From Thinopyrum elongatum (lineage: Eukaryota > Streptophyta > Magnoliopsida > Poales > Poaceae): a stretch of DNA of 64,000 bases. A model generated the notes under the pieces. That model searched no databases. It worked only from the letters and a program-made list of their open reading frames with translations, and was not told the DNA's origin. The stretch lies in the NCBI GenBank assembly GCA_011799875.1, contig JAAAXO010000119.1, positions 244,380-308,379 of the forward strand. The letters run 5' to 3'. The translations under genes were made by a program, and so were the position numbers. Shown here piece after piece: positions 47,671 through 60,800 of the stretch (position 1 is its first letter; each line of letters opens with the position of its first letter).

Positions 47671-49818
47671 AAGGTCCGTATGATTTGAAATACATGCACA
47701 CAAACCCCGAGAAAGCATTCTTGGAAATATCGGCACAAAAAAGGATGTTTAGTAATTCTAAAAGGGACTACATGATGAAAAACAAAAGTGTTGGCAGTTA
47801 ATGTTTGAGATTCGATGGTGCCATAAATCCGTTTGGTCATCAGGTGTTACGAGCCACACCCATGGATAGCTAGAATAGTGTGCTAGGCTCAGACTAGAGA
47901 AGAAACGGGGAACAAACTGATGAAAGAATTATCATACCGAGGGAATTCACTAAGAAATTACAAGAATGATAACGTGCTCCGACTGGAGCAGTTTAGGAAC
48001 TGCTGGAATGCTCTAGGGCAATAAAGATGGAATGATTTCTAATTTTTCGGTCCGTATGGTTTGAATTTTGGCAGTTAAAGTTTGAGATCCGATGGTGCCG
48101 TAGATCCGTTTGGTCATCAGGTGTTACGAGCCACACCCATGGATAGCTAGAATAGTGTGCTAGGCTCATACTAGAGAAGAAACAGGGAACAAACTGATGA
48201 AAGAATGATCATACCGAGGGAATTCACTCAGAACTAACAAGAATGATAACGTGCTCCGACTGGAGCGGTTTAGGAACAGCTAGAAGGCTCTAGGGGAATA
48301 AAGATGGAATGGTTTCTAATTTTTAGGTCCGTATGATTTGAAATACGTGCACACAATCCCCGAGAAAGCGCTCCTAGAAATCTCGGCACAAAAAAGGACG
48401 TTTAGTAATTCTAAAACGGACTACATGATGAAAAACAAAAGTGTTGGCAGTTAAAGTTTGAGATTCGATGGGGCCGTAAATCCGTTTGGTCATCAGGTGT
48501 TATGAGCCACACCCTTGGATAGCTAGAATAGTCTGCTAGGCTCAGACTAGAGAAGAAACGGGGAACAAACTGATGAAAGAATTATCATACCGAGGGAATT
48601 CACTCAGAACTAACAAGAATGATAAAGTGCTCCGACTGGAGCGGTTGAGGAACAGCTGGAAGGCTCTAGGGGAATAAAGATGGAATGATTTCTAATTTTT
48701 AGGTCCGTATGATTTGAAATACGTGCGCACAAACCCCGAGAAAGCGTTCCTGGAAATCCCGACACAAAAAAGGACGTTTAGTAATTCTAAAAGGAACTAC
48801 AGAAAGAAAAACAAAAGTTTTGGCAGTTAAAGTTTGAGATTCGATGGTGCCGTAGATCCGTTTGGTTATCAGGTGTTACGAGCCACACCCATGGATAGCT
48901 AGAATAGTGTGCTAGGCTCATACTAGAGAAGAAACTGGGAACAAACTGATGAAAGAATGATCATACCGAGGGAATTCACTCAGAACTAACAAGAATGATA
49001 ACGTGCTCCGACTGGAGCGGTTTAGGAACAGCTGGAAGGCTCTAGGGGAATAAAGATGGAATGATTTCTAATTTTTAGGTCCGTATGATTTGAAATACGT
49101 GCACACAAACCTCGAGAAAGCGTTCCTGGAAATCTCGGCACAAAAAAGGACGTTTAGTAATTCTAAAAGGGACTAAATGATGAAAAACAAAAGTGTTGGC
49201 AGTTAAAGTTTGAGATTCGATGGTGCCGTAAATCCGTTTGGTCATCAGGTGTGATGAGCCACACCCATGGATAGCTAGAATAGTCTGCTAGGCTCAGACT
49301 AGAGAAGAAACAGGGAACAAACTGATGAAAGAATTATCATACCGAGGGAATTCACTCAGAACTAACAACAATGATAACGTGCTCCGACTGGAGCGGTTTA
49401 GGAACAGCTGGAAGGCTCTAAGATGGAATGATTTCTAATTTTTAGGTCCGTATGATATGAAATACGTGCACACAAACCCCGAGAAAGCGCTCCTGGAAAT
49501 CTCGGCACAAAAAAGGACGTTCAGTAATTCTAAAAGGGACTACATGATGAAAAACAAAAGTGTTGGCAGTTAAAGTTTGAGATTCAATGGTGCCGTAAAT
49601 CCGTTTGGTCATCAGGTGTTACGAGCCACACCCATGGATAGCTAGAATAGTGTGCTAGGCTTAGACAGGAGAAGAAACGGGGAACAAACTGATGAAAGAA
49701 TTATCATACCGAGGGAATTCACTCAGAACTAACAAGAATGATAACGTGCTCCAACTGGAGCGGTTTAGGAACAGCTGGAAGGCTCTAGGGGAATAAAGAT
49801 GGAATGATTTCTAATTTT
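47671..49818 (+). repeat. higher-order repeat unit 2 (K-T-A-B-C-D, 2148 bp)
   Basis: As unit 1 but with a sixth monomer starting at 49443. The preceding C monomer has the 9-bp deletion (ggctctaagatgg at about 49415), and D carries gcgctcctgg and gattcaatgg. The C-D pair resembles the pair at 24118-24857, which suggests exchange between arrays. Confidence 0.8.
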
Positions 49819-51599
49819 AAGGTCCGTATGATTTGAAATACGTGCACACAAACCCCGAGAAAGCATTCGTGGAAATATCGGCACAAAAAAGGATGTTTAG
49901 TAATTCTAAAAGGGACTACATGATGAAAAACAAAAGTGTTGGCAGTTAAAGTTTGAGATTCGATGGTGCCATAAATCCGTTTGGTCATCAGGTGTTACGA
50001 GCCACACCCATGGAAAGCTAGAATAGTGTGCTAGGCTCAGACTAGAGAAGAAACGGGGAACAAATTGATGAAAGAATTATCATAATGAGGGAATTCACTA
50101 AGAACTAACAAGAATGATAACGTGCTCCGACTGGAGCGGTTTAGGAACTGCTGGAATGCTCTAGGGGAATAAAGATGGAATGATTTCTAATTTTTCGGTC
50201 CATATGGTTTGAATTTTGGCAGTTAAAGTTTGAGATTCGATGGTGCCGTAGATCCGTTTGGTCATCAGGTGTTACGAGCCACACCCATGGATAGCTAGAA
50301 TAGTGTGCTAGGATCATACTAGTGAAGAAACAGGGAACAAACTGATGAAAGAATGATCATACCGAGGGAATTCACTCAGAACTAACAAGAATGATAACGT
50401 GCTCCGACTAGAGCGGTTTAGGAACATCTGGAAGGCTCTAGGGGAATAAAGATGGAATGATTTCTAATTTTTAGGTCCGTATGATTTGAAATACATGCAC
50501 ACAAACCCCGAGAAAGCGCTCCTGGAAATCCCGGCACAAAAAAGGACGTTTAGTAATTCTAAAAGGGACTACATGATGAAAAACAAAAGTGTTGGCAGTT
50601 AAAGTTGGAGATTCGATGGGGCCGTAAATCCGTTTGGTCATCAGGTGTTATGAGCCACACCCATGGATAGCTAGAATAGTGTGCTAGGCTCAGACTAGAG
50701 AAGAAACGGGGAACAAACTGATGAAAGAATTATCATACCGAGGGAATTCACTCAGAACTAATAAGAATGATAAAGTGCTCCGACTGGAGCGGTTTAGGAA
50801 CAGCTGGAAGGCTCTAGGGGAATAAAGATGGAATGAATTCTAATTTTTAGGTCCGTATGATTTGAAACACGTGCGCACAAACCACGAGAAAGCGTTCCTG
50901 GAAATCTCGGCACAAAAAAGGACGTTTAGTAATTCTAAAAGGGACTACAGAATGAAAAACAAAAGTTTTGGCAGTTAAAGTTTGAGATTCGATGGTGCCG
51001 TAGATCCGTTTGGTTATCAGGTGTTACGAGCCACATCCATGGATAGCTAGAATAGTGTGCTAGGCTTAGACTAGAGAAGAAACAGGGAACAAACTGATGA
51101 AAGAATGATCATACCGAGGGAATTCACTCAGAACTAACAAGAATGATAACGTGCTCCGACTGGAGCGGTTTAGGAACAGCTGGAAGGCTCTAGGGGAATA
51201 AAGATGGAATGATTTCTAATTTTTAGGTCCGTATGATTTGAAATACGTGCACACAAACCTCGAGAAAGCGTTCCTGGATATCTCGGCACAAAAAAGGACG
51301 TTTAGTAATTCTAAAAGGGACTACATGATGAAAAACAAAAGTGTTGGCAGTTAAAGTTTGAGATTCGATGGTGCCATAAATCCGTTTGGTCATCAGATGT
51401 TATGAGCCAAACCCATGGATAGCTAGAATAGCGTGCTAGGCGCAGACTAGAGAAGAAACGGGGAACAAACTGATGAAAGAATTATCATACCGAGGGAATT
51501 CACTCAGAACTAACAAGAATGATAACGTGCTCCAACTGGAGCGGTTTAGGAACAGCTGGAAGGCTGTAGGGGAATAAAGATGGAATGATTTCTAATTTT
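49819..51599 (+). repeat. higher-order repeat unit 3 (K-T-A-B-C, 1781 bp)
   Basis: The same monomer order as unit 1 and within 2 bp of its length. The short monomer is at 50195-50471. A few private substitutions, such as ggaacatctgg (about 50423) and aagttggagattc (about 50603), show it is not a duplicate of unit 1 made by assembly alone. Confidence 0.8.
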
Positions 51600-53004
51600 A
51601 AGGTCCGTATGATTTGAAATACGTGCACACAAACCCCGAGAAAGCATTCGTGGAAATATCGGCACAAAAAAGGATGTTTAGTAATTCTAAAAGGGACTAC
51701 ATGATGAAAAACAAAAGTGTTGGCAGTTAAAGTTTGAGATTCGATGGTGCCATAAATCCGTTTGGTCATAAGGTGTTACGAGCCACACCCATGGATAGCT
51801 AGAATAGTGTGCTAGGCTCAGACTAGAGAAGAAACAGGGAACAAACTGATGAAAGAATGATCATACCGAGGGAATTCACTCAGAACTAACAAGAATGATA
51901 ACGTGCTCCGACTGGAGCGGTTTCGGAACAGTTGGAAGGCTCTAGGCGAATAAAGATGGAATGATTTCTAATTTTTAGGTCCGTATGATTTGAAATACGT
52001 GCACACAAACCTCGAGAAAGCGTTCCTGGAAATCTCGGCACAAAAAAGGACGTTTAGTAATTCTAAAAGGGACTACATGATGAAAAACAAAAGTGTCGGC
52101 AGTTAAAGTTTGAGATTCGATGGTGCCGTAAATCCGTTTGGTCATCAGGTGTTACGAGCCACACCCATGGATAGCTAGAATAGTGTGCTAGGCTCAGACT
52201 AGAGAAGAAACGGGGAACAAACTGATGAAAGAATTATCATACCGAGGGAATTCACTCAGAACTAACAAGAATGATAACGTGCTCCAACTGGAGCGGTTTA
52301 GGAACAGCTGGAAGGCTCTAGGGGAATAAAGATGGAATGATTTCTAATTTTAAGGTCCGTATGATTTGAAATACGTGCACACAAACCCCGAGAAAGCATT
52401 CGTGGAAATATCGGCACAAAAAAGGATGCTTAGTAATTCTAAAAGGGACTACATGATGAAAAACAAAAGTGTTGGCAGTTAAAGTTTGAGATTCGATGGT
52501 GCCATAAATCCGTTTGGTCATCAGGTGTTACGAGCCACACCCATGGATAGCTAGAATAGTGTGCTAGGCTCAGACTAGAGAAGAAACGGGGAACAAACTG
52601 ATGAAAGAATTATCATAATGAGGGAATTCACTAAGAACTAACAAGAATGATAACGTGCTCCGACTGGAGCGGTTTAGGAACTGCTGGAATGCTCTAGGGG
52701 AATAAAGATGGAATGATTTCTAATTTTTCGGTCCGTATGGTTTGAATTTTGGCAGTTAAAGTTTGAGATTCGATGGTGCCGTAGATCCGTTTGGTCATTA
52801 GGTGTTACGAGCCACACCCATGGATAGCTAGAATAGTGTGCTAGTCTCATACTAGAGAAGAAACAGGGAACAAACTGATGAAAGAATGATCATACCGAGG
52901 GAATTCACTCAGAACTAACAAGAATGATAATGTGCTCCGACTGGAGCGGTTTAGGAACAGCTGGAAGGCTCTAGGGGAATAAAGATGGAATGATTTCTAA
53001 TTTT
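51600..53004 (+). repeat. contracted higher-order units (K-C and K-T)
   Basis: K-C (51600-52351, 752 bp) is followed by K-T (52352-53004, 653 bp). Loss of T-A-B and of A-B-C from the standard unit would give these, as expected from unequal exchange between out-of-register K and C monomers. Confidence 0.7.
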
Positions 53005-54782
53005 AAGGTCCGTATGATTTGTAATACATGCACACAAACCCCGAGAAAGCATTCGTGGAAATATTGGCACAAAAAGGATGTTTAGAAATTCTAAAAGGGA
53101 CTACATGATGAAAAACAAAAGTGTTGGCAGTTAAAGTTTGAGATTCGAAGGTGCCATAAATCCGTTTGGTCATCAGGTGTTACGAGCCACACCCATGGAT
53201 AGCTAGAATAGTGTGCTAGGCTCAGACTAGAGAAGAAACGGGGAACAAACTGATGAAAGAATTATCATAATGAGGGAATTCACTAAGAACTAACAAGAAT
53301 GATAACGGGCTCCGACTGGAGCGGTTTAGGAACCGCTGGAATGCTCTAGGGGAATAAAGATGGAATGATTTCTAATTTTTCGTTCCGTATGGTTTGAATT
53401 TTGGCAGTTAAAGTTTGAGATTCGATGGTGCCGTAGATCTGTTTGGTCATCAGGTGTTAGGAGCCACACCCATGGATAGCTAGAATAGTGTGCTAGGCTC
53501 ATACTAGAGAAGAAACAGGGAACAAACTGATGAAAGAATGATCATACTGAAGGAATTCACTCAGAACTAACAAGAATGATAATGTGCTCCGACTGGAGTG
53601 GTTTAGGAACAGCTGGAAGGCTCTAGGGGAATAAAGATGGAATGATTTCTAATTTTTAGGTCCGTATGATTTGAAATACGTGCACACAATCCCCGAGAAA
53701 GCGCTCCTGGAAATCTCGGCACAAAAAAGGACGTTTAGTAATTCTAAAAGGGACTACATGATGAAAAACAAAAGTGTTGGCAGTTAAAGTTTGAGATTCG
53801 ATGGGGCCGTAAATCCGTTTGGTCATCAGGTGTTATGAGCCACACCCATGGATAGCTAGAATAGTCTGCTAGGCTCAGACTAGAGAAGAAACAGGGAACA
53901 AACTGATGAAAGAATTATCATACCGAGGGAATTCACTCAGAACTAACAAGAATGATAAAGTGCTCCGACTGGAGCGGTTTAGGAACAGCTGGAAGGCTCT
54001 AGGGGAATAAAGATGGAATGATTTCTAATTTTTAGGTCCGTATGATTTGAAATACGTGCACACAAACCCCGAGAAAGCATTCCTGGAAATCTCGGCACAA
54101 AAAAGGACGTTTAGTAATTCTAAAAGGGACTACATGATGAAAAACAAAAGTGTTGGCAGTTAAACTTTGTGATTCGATGGTGCCGTAAATCCATTTGGTC
54201 ATCAGGTGTTACGAGCCACACCCATGGATAGCTAGAATAGTGTGCTAGGCTCGACTAGAGAAGAAACGGGGAACAAACTGATGAAAGAATTATCATACAG
54301 AGGGAATTCACTAAGAACTAACAAGAATGATAACGTGCTCCGACTGGAGCGGTTTAGGAACAGCTGGAAGGCTCTAGGGTAATAAAGATGGAATGATTTC
54401 TAATTTTTAGGTCCGTATGATTTGAAGTACGTGCACACAAACCCCGAGAAAGCGTTCCTGGAAATCTCGGCACAAAAAAGGATGTTTAGTAATTCTAAAA
54501 GGGACTATAGGATGATAAACAAAAGTGTTGGCAGTTAAAGTTTGAGATTCGATGGTGCCGTAAATCTGTTTGGTCATCAGGTGTTACGAGCCACACCCAT
54601 GGATAGCTAGAATAGTGTGCTAGGCTTAGACTAGAGAAGAAACGGGAACAAACTGATGAAAGAATTATCATACCGAGGGAATTCACTCAGTACTAGCAAG
54701 AATGATAACGTGCTTCAACTGGAGCGGTTTAGGAACAGCTGGAAGGCTCTAGGGGAATAAAGATGGAATGATTTCTAATTTT
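53005..54782 (+). repeat. higher-order repeat unit with variant monomers (1778 bp)
   Basis: K and a short T (53380-53656) are followed by an A-type monomer and two general-type monomers instead of B and C. The length is still that of a pentamer. K and T here are nearly identical to 26360-27013, sharing tgtaatacatg, gattcgaaggtgcc, acgggctccg and gttaggagcc. Confidence 0.75.
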
Positions 54783-54856
54783 AAGGTCCGTATGATTTGA
54801 AATACGTGCACACAAACCCTGAGAAAGCATTCCTGTAAATCTCGGCACAAAAAAGG

Positions 54857-57800
54857 CAAACCCCGAGAAAGCGTTCCTGGAAATTCGGCACAAAAAAGGA
54901 CGTGTTAGTTTCTAAAAGGGACTACTGATGAAAAACAAAAGTGTGGCAGTTAAAGTTGAGATTCGATGGTGCCGTAAATCCGTTTGGTCATCAGGTGTTA
55001 CGAGCCACACCCATGGATAGCTAGAATAGGGTGCTAGGCTCAAGCTAGAGAAGAAACGGGGAACAAACTGATGAAGATAAGAATTATCATACCGAGGGAA
55101 TTCATCAAACTAACAGAATGAAAACGTGCTCCGACTGGAGCGGTTTAGGAACAGCTGGAAGGCTTAGGGAATAAAGATGGAATGATTTCTAATTTTAGGT
55201 CCGTATGATTTGAAATACGTGCACACAAACCCCGAGAAAGCGTTCTGGAAACTCTCGCACAAAAAAGGACGTTTAGTAATTCTAAAAGGGACTACATGAT
55301 GAAAAACAAAAAGTTGGCAGTTAAAGTTTGAGATTCGATGGTGCCGTGTAAATCGTTTGGTCATCAGGTGTTACGAGCCACACCCATGGATAGCTAGAAT
55401 AGGTGTAGGCTCAGACTAGAGAAGAAAAAGGGAACAAACTGATGAAAGAAATATCATACCGGGGAATTCACTAAGAACTAACAAGAATGATAACGTGCTC
55501 CGACTGGAGCGGTTTAGGAAGCTGGAAGGCTCAGGGGAATAAAGATGGAATGATTTCTAATTTTTAGGTCCGTATGATTTGAAATACTGCACACAACCCG
55601 AGAAAGCTTCCTGGAAATCTCGGCACAAAAAAGGACGTTTAGTAATTCTAAAAGGGACTCATGATGAAAAACAAAGTGTTTGCAGTTAAAGTTTGAGATC
55701 GATGGTGCCGTAAATCCGTTTGGTCATCAGGGTACGAGCCACACCCAGGATAGCTAGAATAGTGTGCTAGGCTCAGACTAGAGAAGAAACGGGAACAAAT
55801 GATGAAAGAATTATCATACCGAGGGAATTCACTAGAAATAACAAGAATGATAACGTGCTCCACTGGAGCGGTTTAGGAACAGCTGGAAGGCTCTAGGGGA
55901 ATAAGATGGAATGATTTCTAATTTTAGGTCCGTATGATTTGAATACTGCACACAAACCCCGAGAAAGATTCTGGAAATTTGGCACAAAAAGGACGTTTAG
56001 AATTCTAAAGGGACTACATGATGAAAAACAAAAGTGTTGGCAGTTAAAGTTTGAGATTCGAGGTGCCATAAATCCGTTTGGTCATCAGGTGTTACGAGCC
56101 ACACCCAGGATAGCTAGAATAGTGTGTAGGCTCAGACTAGAGAAGAAACGGGGAACAAACTGATGAAAGAATTATCATAAGAGGGAATTCACTAAGAACT
56201 AACAAGAATGATAACGTGTGCTCCGACTGGAGCGGTTTAGGAACTGGTGGAAGCTCTAGGGAATAAAGATGGATGATTTCTAATTTTTTTCGGTCCTATG
56301 GTTGGAATGTTGGCAGTTAAAGTTTGAGATTCGATGGTGCCGTAGATCGTTTGGTCATTAGGTTAGAGCCACACCCATGGATAGCTAGAATAGTGTGCTA
56401 GGCTCACTAGAGAGAAAACAGGGAACAAACTGATGAAAGAATGATCATACGAAGGAATTCACTCAGAACTAACAAGAATGATAAGTGCTCCGAATGGAGG
56501 GTGAGTGTTTAGGAACAGCTGGAAGGCTCTAGGGGAATAAAGATGGAATGATTTCTAATTTAGGTTCGTATGATTTGAAATACGTGCAACCACAACCCCG
56601 AGAAAGCGTTCCTGGAAATCTCGGCACAAAAAAGGACGTTTAGTAATTCAAAAGGACTACATGATGAAAAACAAAAGTGTTGGCAGTTAAAGTTTGAATT
56701 CGATTGGCCGTAAATCCGTTTGGTCATCAGGTGTTTAGAGCCCCACCCATGGATAGCTAGAAAGGTGCTAGGCTCCGACTAGAGAAGAAACGGGGAACAA
56801 ACTGATGAAAGAATTATCATACCGAGGGAATTCACTCAGAACTAACAGAATGATAAAGTGCTCCGACTGGAGCGGTAGGAACAGCTGGAAGGCTCTAGGG
56901 GAATAAAGATGGAATGATTTCTATTTTAGTCGTATGATTTGAAATAGTGCCACAAACCCGAGAAAGCTCCTGGAAATCCGGCACAAAAAAGGACGTTTAG
57001 TAATTCTAAAAGGGACTACAGAATGAAAAACAAAAGTTTTGCAGTTAAAGTTTGAGATTCGATGGTGCCGTAATCCGTTTGGTTATCAGGTGTTACAGAG
57101 CCACACCCCTGGATAGCTAGAATAGTGTGCTAGGCTCAGAACTAGAGAAGAAACAGGGAACAAACTGATGAAAGAATGATCTACCGAGGGAATTCACTCA
57201 GAACTAACAAGAATGATAACGTGCTCCGACTGGAGCGGTTTAGGAACAGCGGGAGCTCTAGGGGAATAAAGATGGAATGATTTCTAAATTTGAGTCCGTA
57301 TGATTTGAAATACGTGCACACAACCCGAGAAAGCGCTGGAAATCTCGGCACAAAAAAGGACGTTTAGTAATTCTAAAAGGGACTACATGATGAAAAACAA
57401 AAGTGTTGGCAGTTAAAGTTTGAGATTCGATGGTGCCGTAAATCCGTTGGTCATAGGTGTGAGCCCACCATGGATAGCTAGAATAGTTGCTAGGCTCAGA
57501 CTAGAGAAGAAAAAGGGGAACAAACTGATGAAAGAATATCATACCGAGGGAATTCACTCAGAACTAACAAGAATGATAACGTGCTCCGACTGGAGCGGTT
57601 TAGGAACAGCTGGAAGGCTCTAGGGGAATAAAGATGGAATGATTTCTAATTTTTGGTCCGTATGATTTGAATACGTGCACACAACACCCGAGAAAGCTTC
57701 CTGGAAATCTCGGCACAAAAAAGGACTTTAGTAATTCTAAAAGGGACATGATGAAAAACAAAGTGTTGGCAGTTAAAGTTTGAGATTCGATGGTGCGCGT

Positions 57801-60800
57801 ACTAAATCCGTTTGGTCATCAGGTGTTACGAGCCACACCCATGGATAGCTAGAATAGTGTGTAGGCTCAGACTAGAGAGAAGAAACGGGGAACAAACTGA
57901 TGAAAGAATTATCATACCGAGGGAATTCACTCAGAACAACAAGAATGATAACGTGCTCCACTGGAGCGGTTTGGAACAGCTGGAAGGCTCTAGGGGAATA
58001 AAGATGGAATGATTTTTAATTTTTAGGTCCGTATGATTTGAAATACGTGCACACAAACCCGAGGAAGCTTCTGGAAATTCGGCACAAAAAAGGAGTTTAG
58101 TATTCTAAAAGGGACTACATGATGAAAAACAAAAGTGTGGCAGTTAAAGTTTGAGATTCGATGGTGCCTAATCCGTTTGGTCATCAGGTGTTAGAGCCAC
58201 ACCCATGGATAGCTAGAATGTGTGCTAGGCTCAGACTAGAGAAGAAACGGGGAACAAACTGATGTAAAGAATTATATACCGAGGGAATTCACTAGAACTA
58301 ACAAGAATGATAACGTGCTCCGACTGGAGCGGTTTAGGAAACTGATGGATGCTCTAGGGGAAATAAAGATGGAATGATTTCTAAGTTTTCGTGTCCAGTA
58401 TGGTTTGATTTTGGCAGTTAAAGTTTGAGATTCATGGTGCCGTAGATCCGTTTGGTCATCAGGTGTTACGAGCCACACCATGGATAGCTAGAATAGTGGC
58501 TAGGCATACTAGAGAAGAAAAGAGAGAGAAGGGAACAAACTGATGAAAGAATATCATACCGAGGGAATTCACTCAGAACTAACAAGAATGATAACGTGCT
58601 CCGTAGAGAGGTTTAGGAACAGCTGGAAGGCTCTAGGGGAATAAAGATGGAATGATTTCTATTTTTGGTCCGTATGATTTGAAATACGTGCACACAAACC
58701 CGAGAAAGCGTCCTGGAAATCCGGCACAAAAAAGGACGTTTAGTAATTCTAAAAGGGACTACATGATGAAAAACAAAGTGTTGGCAGTAAAGTTTGAGAT
58801 TCGATGGGGCCGTAAATCCGTTTGGTCATCAGGTGTTAGAGCCCACACATGGATAGCTAGAATAGTGTGCTAGGCTCAGACTAGAAGAAGAACGGGGAAC
58901 AACGATGAAAGAATTATCATACCGAGGGAATTCACTCAGAACTAACAAGATGATAAAGTGCTCCGACTGGAGCGGTTTAGGAACAGCTGGAAGGCTCTAG
59001 GGGAATAAAGATGGAATGATTTCTAATTTTAGGTTCGTATGATTTGATACATGTGCCACAAACCGAGAAAGGTTCCTGGAAATCTCGGCACAAAAAAGGA
59101 CGTTAGTAATTAAAAGGGACTACAGATGAAAAACAAAATTTTGGCCAGTTAAAGTTTGAGATTCGATGGTGCCGAAATCCGTTTGGTTATCAGGTGTTAC
59201 GAGCCACCCCTGGATAGCTAGAATGTGTGCTAGGCAGACTAGAGAAGAAACGGGAACAAACTGATGAAAGAATATATACCGAGAGGGAATTCACTAGAAC
59301 TAACAAGAATGATAACGTGCTCCGACTGGAGCGTTTGGAACAGCTGGAAGGTCTAGGGGAATAAAGATGGAATGATTTCTAATTTTAGGTCCGTATGATT
59401 TGAAATACGTGCACACAAAACCCGAGAAAGCGTTCCTGGAACCTGGCACAAAAAAGGACGTTTAGTAATTCCAAAAGGGACTACATGATGAAAAACAAAG
59501 TGTTGGCTATTAAAGTTTGAGATTCGATGGTGCCGTAAATCCTTTGGTCACAGGTGTTACGAGCCACACCCATGGATAGCTAGAATAGTGTGCTAGGCTC
59601 AGACTAGAGAAGAAACGGGGAACAAACTGATGAAAGAATTATCATACCGAGGGAATTCACTCAAACAACAAGAATGATAACGTGCTCCCACTGGAGCGGT
59701 TTTAGGAACGCTGGAAGGCTCTAGGGGAATTAAGATTGAATGATTCTAATTTTAGGTCCGTATGTTGAAATACATGCACACAAACCCCGAGAAAGAAAGC
59801 TTCTGGAAATTCGGCACAAAAAAGGATGTTGTAATTCTAAAGGGACTACAGATGAAACAAAAAGTGTTGGCAGTTAATGTTGAGATTCGATGGTGCCTAA
59901 ATCCGTTTGGTCATCAGGTGTGTTAGAGCCACACCCATGGATAGCTAGAATAGTTGCTAGGCTCAGACTAGAGAAGAAACGGGGAACAAACTGAGAAGAA
60001 TTATCATACCGAGGGAATTCACTAAGAAAACAAGAATGATAACGTGCTCCGAAGGAGCGGTTTAGGAAGCTGGAAGAGCTCTAGGGAATAAAGATGGAAT
60101 GATTTCTAATTTTTGGTCAGTATAGTTTGAAATTCTGGACAGGAGTTTGATTAAAGTTTAGAGATAGATTCGATGGTGCCGTAATCCGTTTGGTCATCAG
60201 GTGTTACGAGCCACACCCATGGTAGCTAGAATAGGTGTGCAGGCTAGACTAAGAGAAGAAACGGGAACAAAACTGATTGAAAGAATTATCATACCGAGGG
60301 AATTCACCAGAACTAAACAGAATGATAACGTGCTCCGACTGGAGCGGTTTAGGAACAGCTGAAGGCTCTAGGGGAATAAAGAGGAAGTTTCTAATTTTTA
60401 GGTCCGTATGATTTGAAATACGTGCACACAACCCGAGAAAGCGTCTAGAATCTCGGCACAAAAAAGGAGTTTAGTAATCTAAAGGACTACATGAAAAAAC
60501 AAAAGTGTTGGCAGTAAAGTTTGAGATTCGATGGGGCCGTAAATCCGTTTGGTCATCAGGTGTTAGAGCCACACCCTGGATAGCTAGAATAGTTGCAGGC
60601 TCAGACTAGAGAAGAAACGGGGAACAAACTGATGAAAGAATTATCATACCGAGGAATTCACTCAGAACTAACAAGAATGTAAAGTGCTCCGACTGGAGCG
60701 GTTGGAACAGCTGGAAGGCTCTAGGGGAATAAAATGGAATGATTTCTAATTTTTAGGTCCGTATGATTGAAATACGTGCCACAAACCCGAGAAAGCGTTC

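Larger units (their letters stand above)
45861..54856 (+). repeat. satellite array with higher-order repeat, clean
   Basis: Long and short monomers follow a set order. K (attttaaggtccg, gcattcgtgg, gccataaatcc) is followed by T (short), A (gcgctcctgg, gatggggccg), B (gtgcgcacaaacc, ggttatcagg) and C (acctcgagaaagc). K monomers start at 45892, 47671, 49819, 51600, 52352, 53005 and 54783. Unit lengths are 1779, 2148, 1781, 752, 653 and 1778 bp. The 2148 unit has one extra monomer after C. Short monomers are at 46268-46544, 48047-48323, 50195-50471, 52728-53004 and 53380-53656, all 277 bp. It ends at an irregular join at 54856/54857. Confidence 0.93.
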
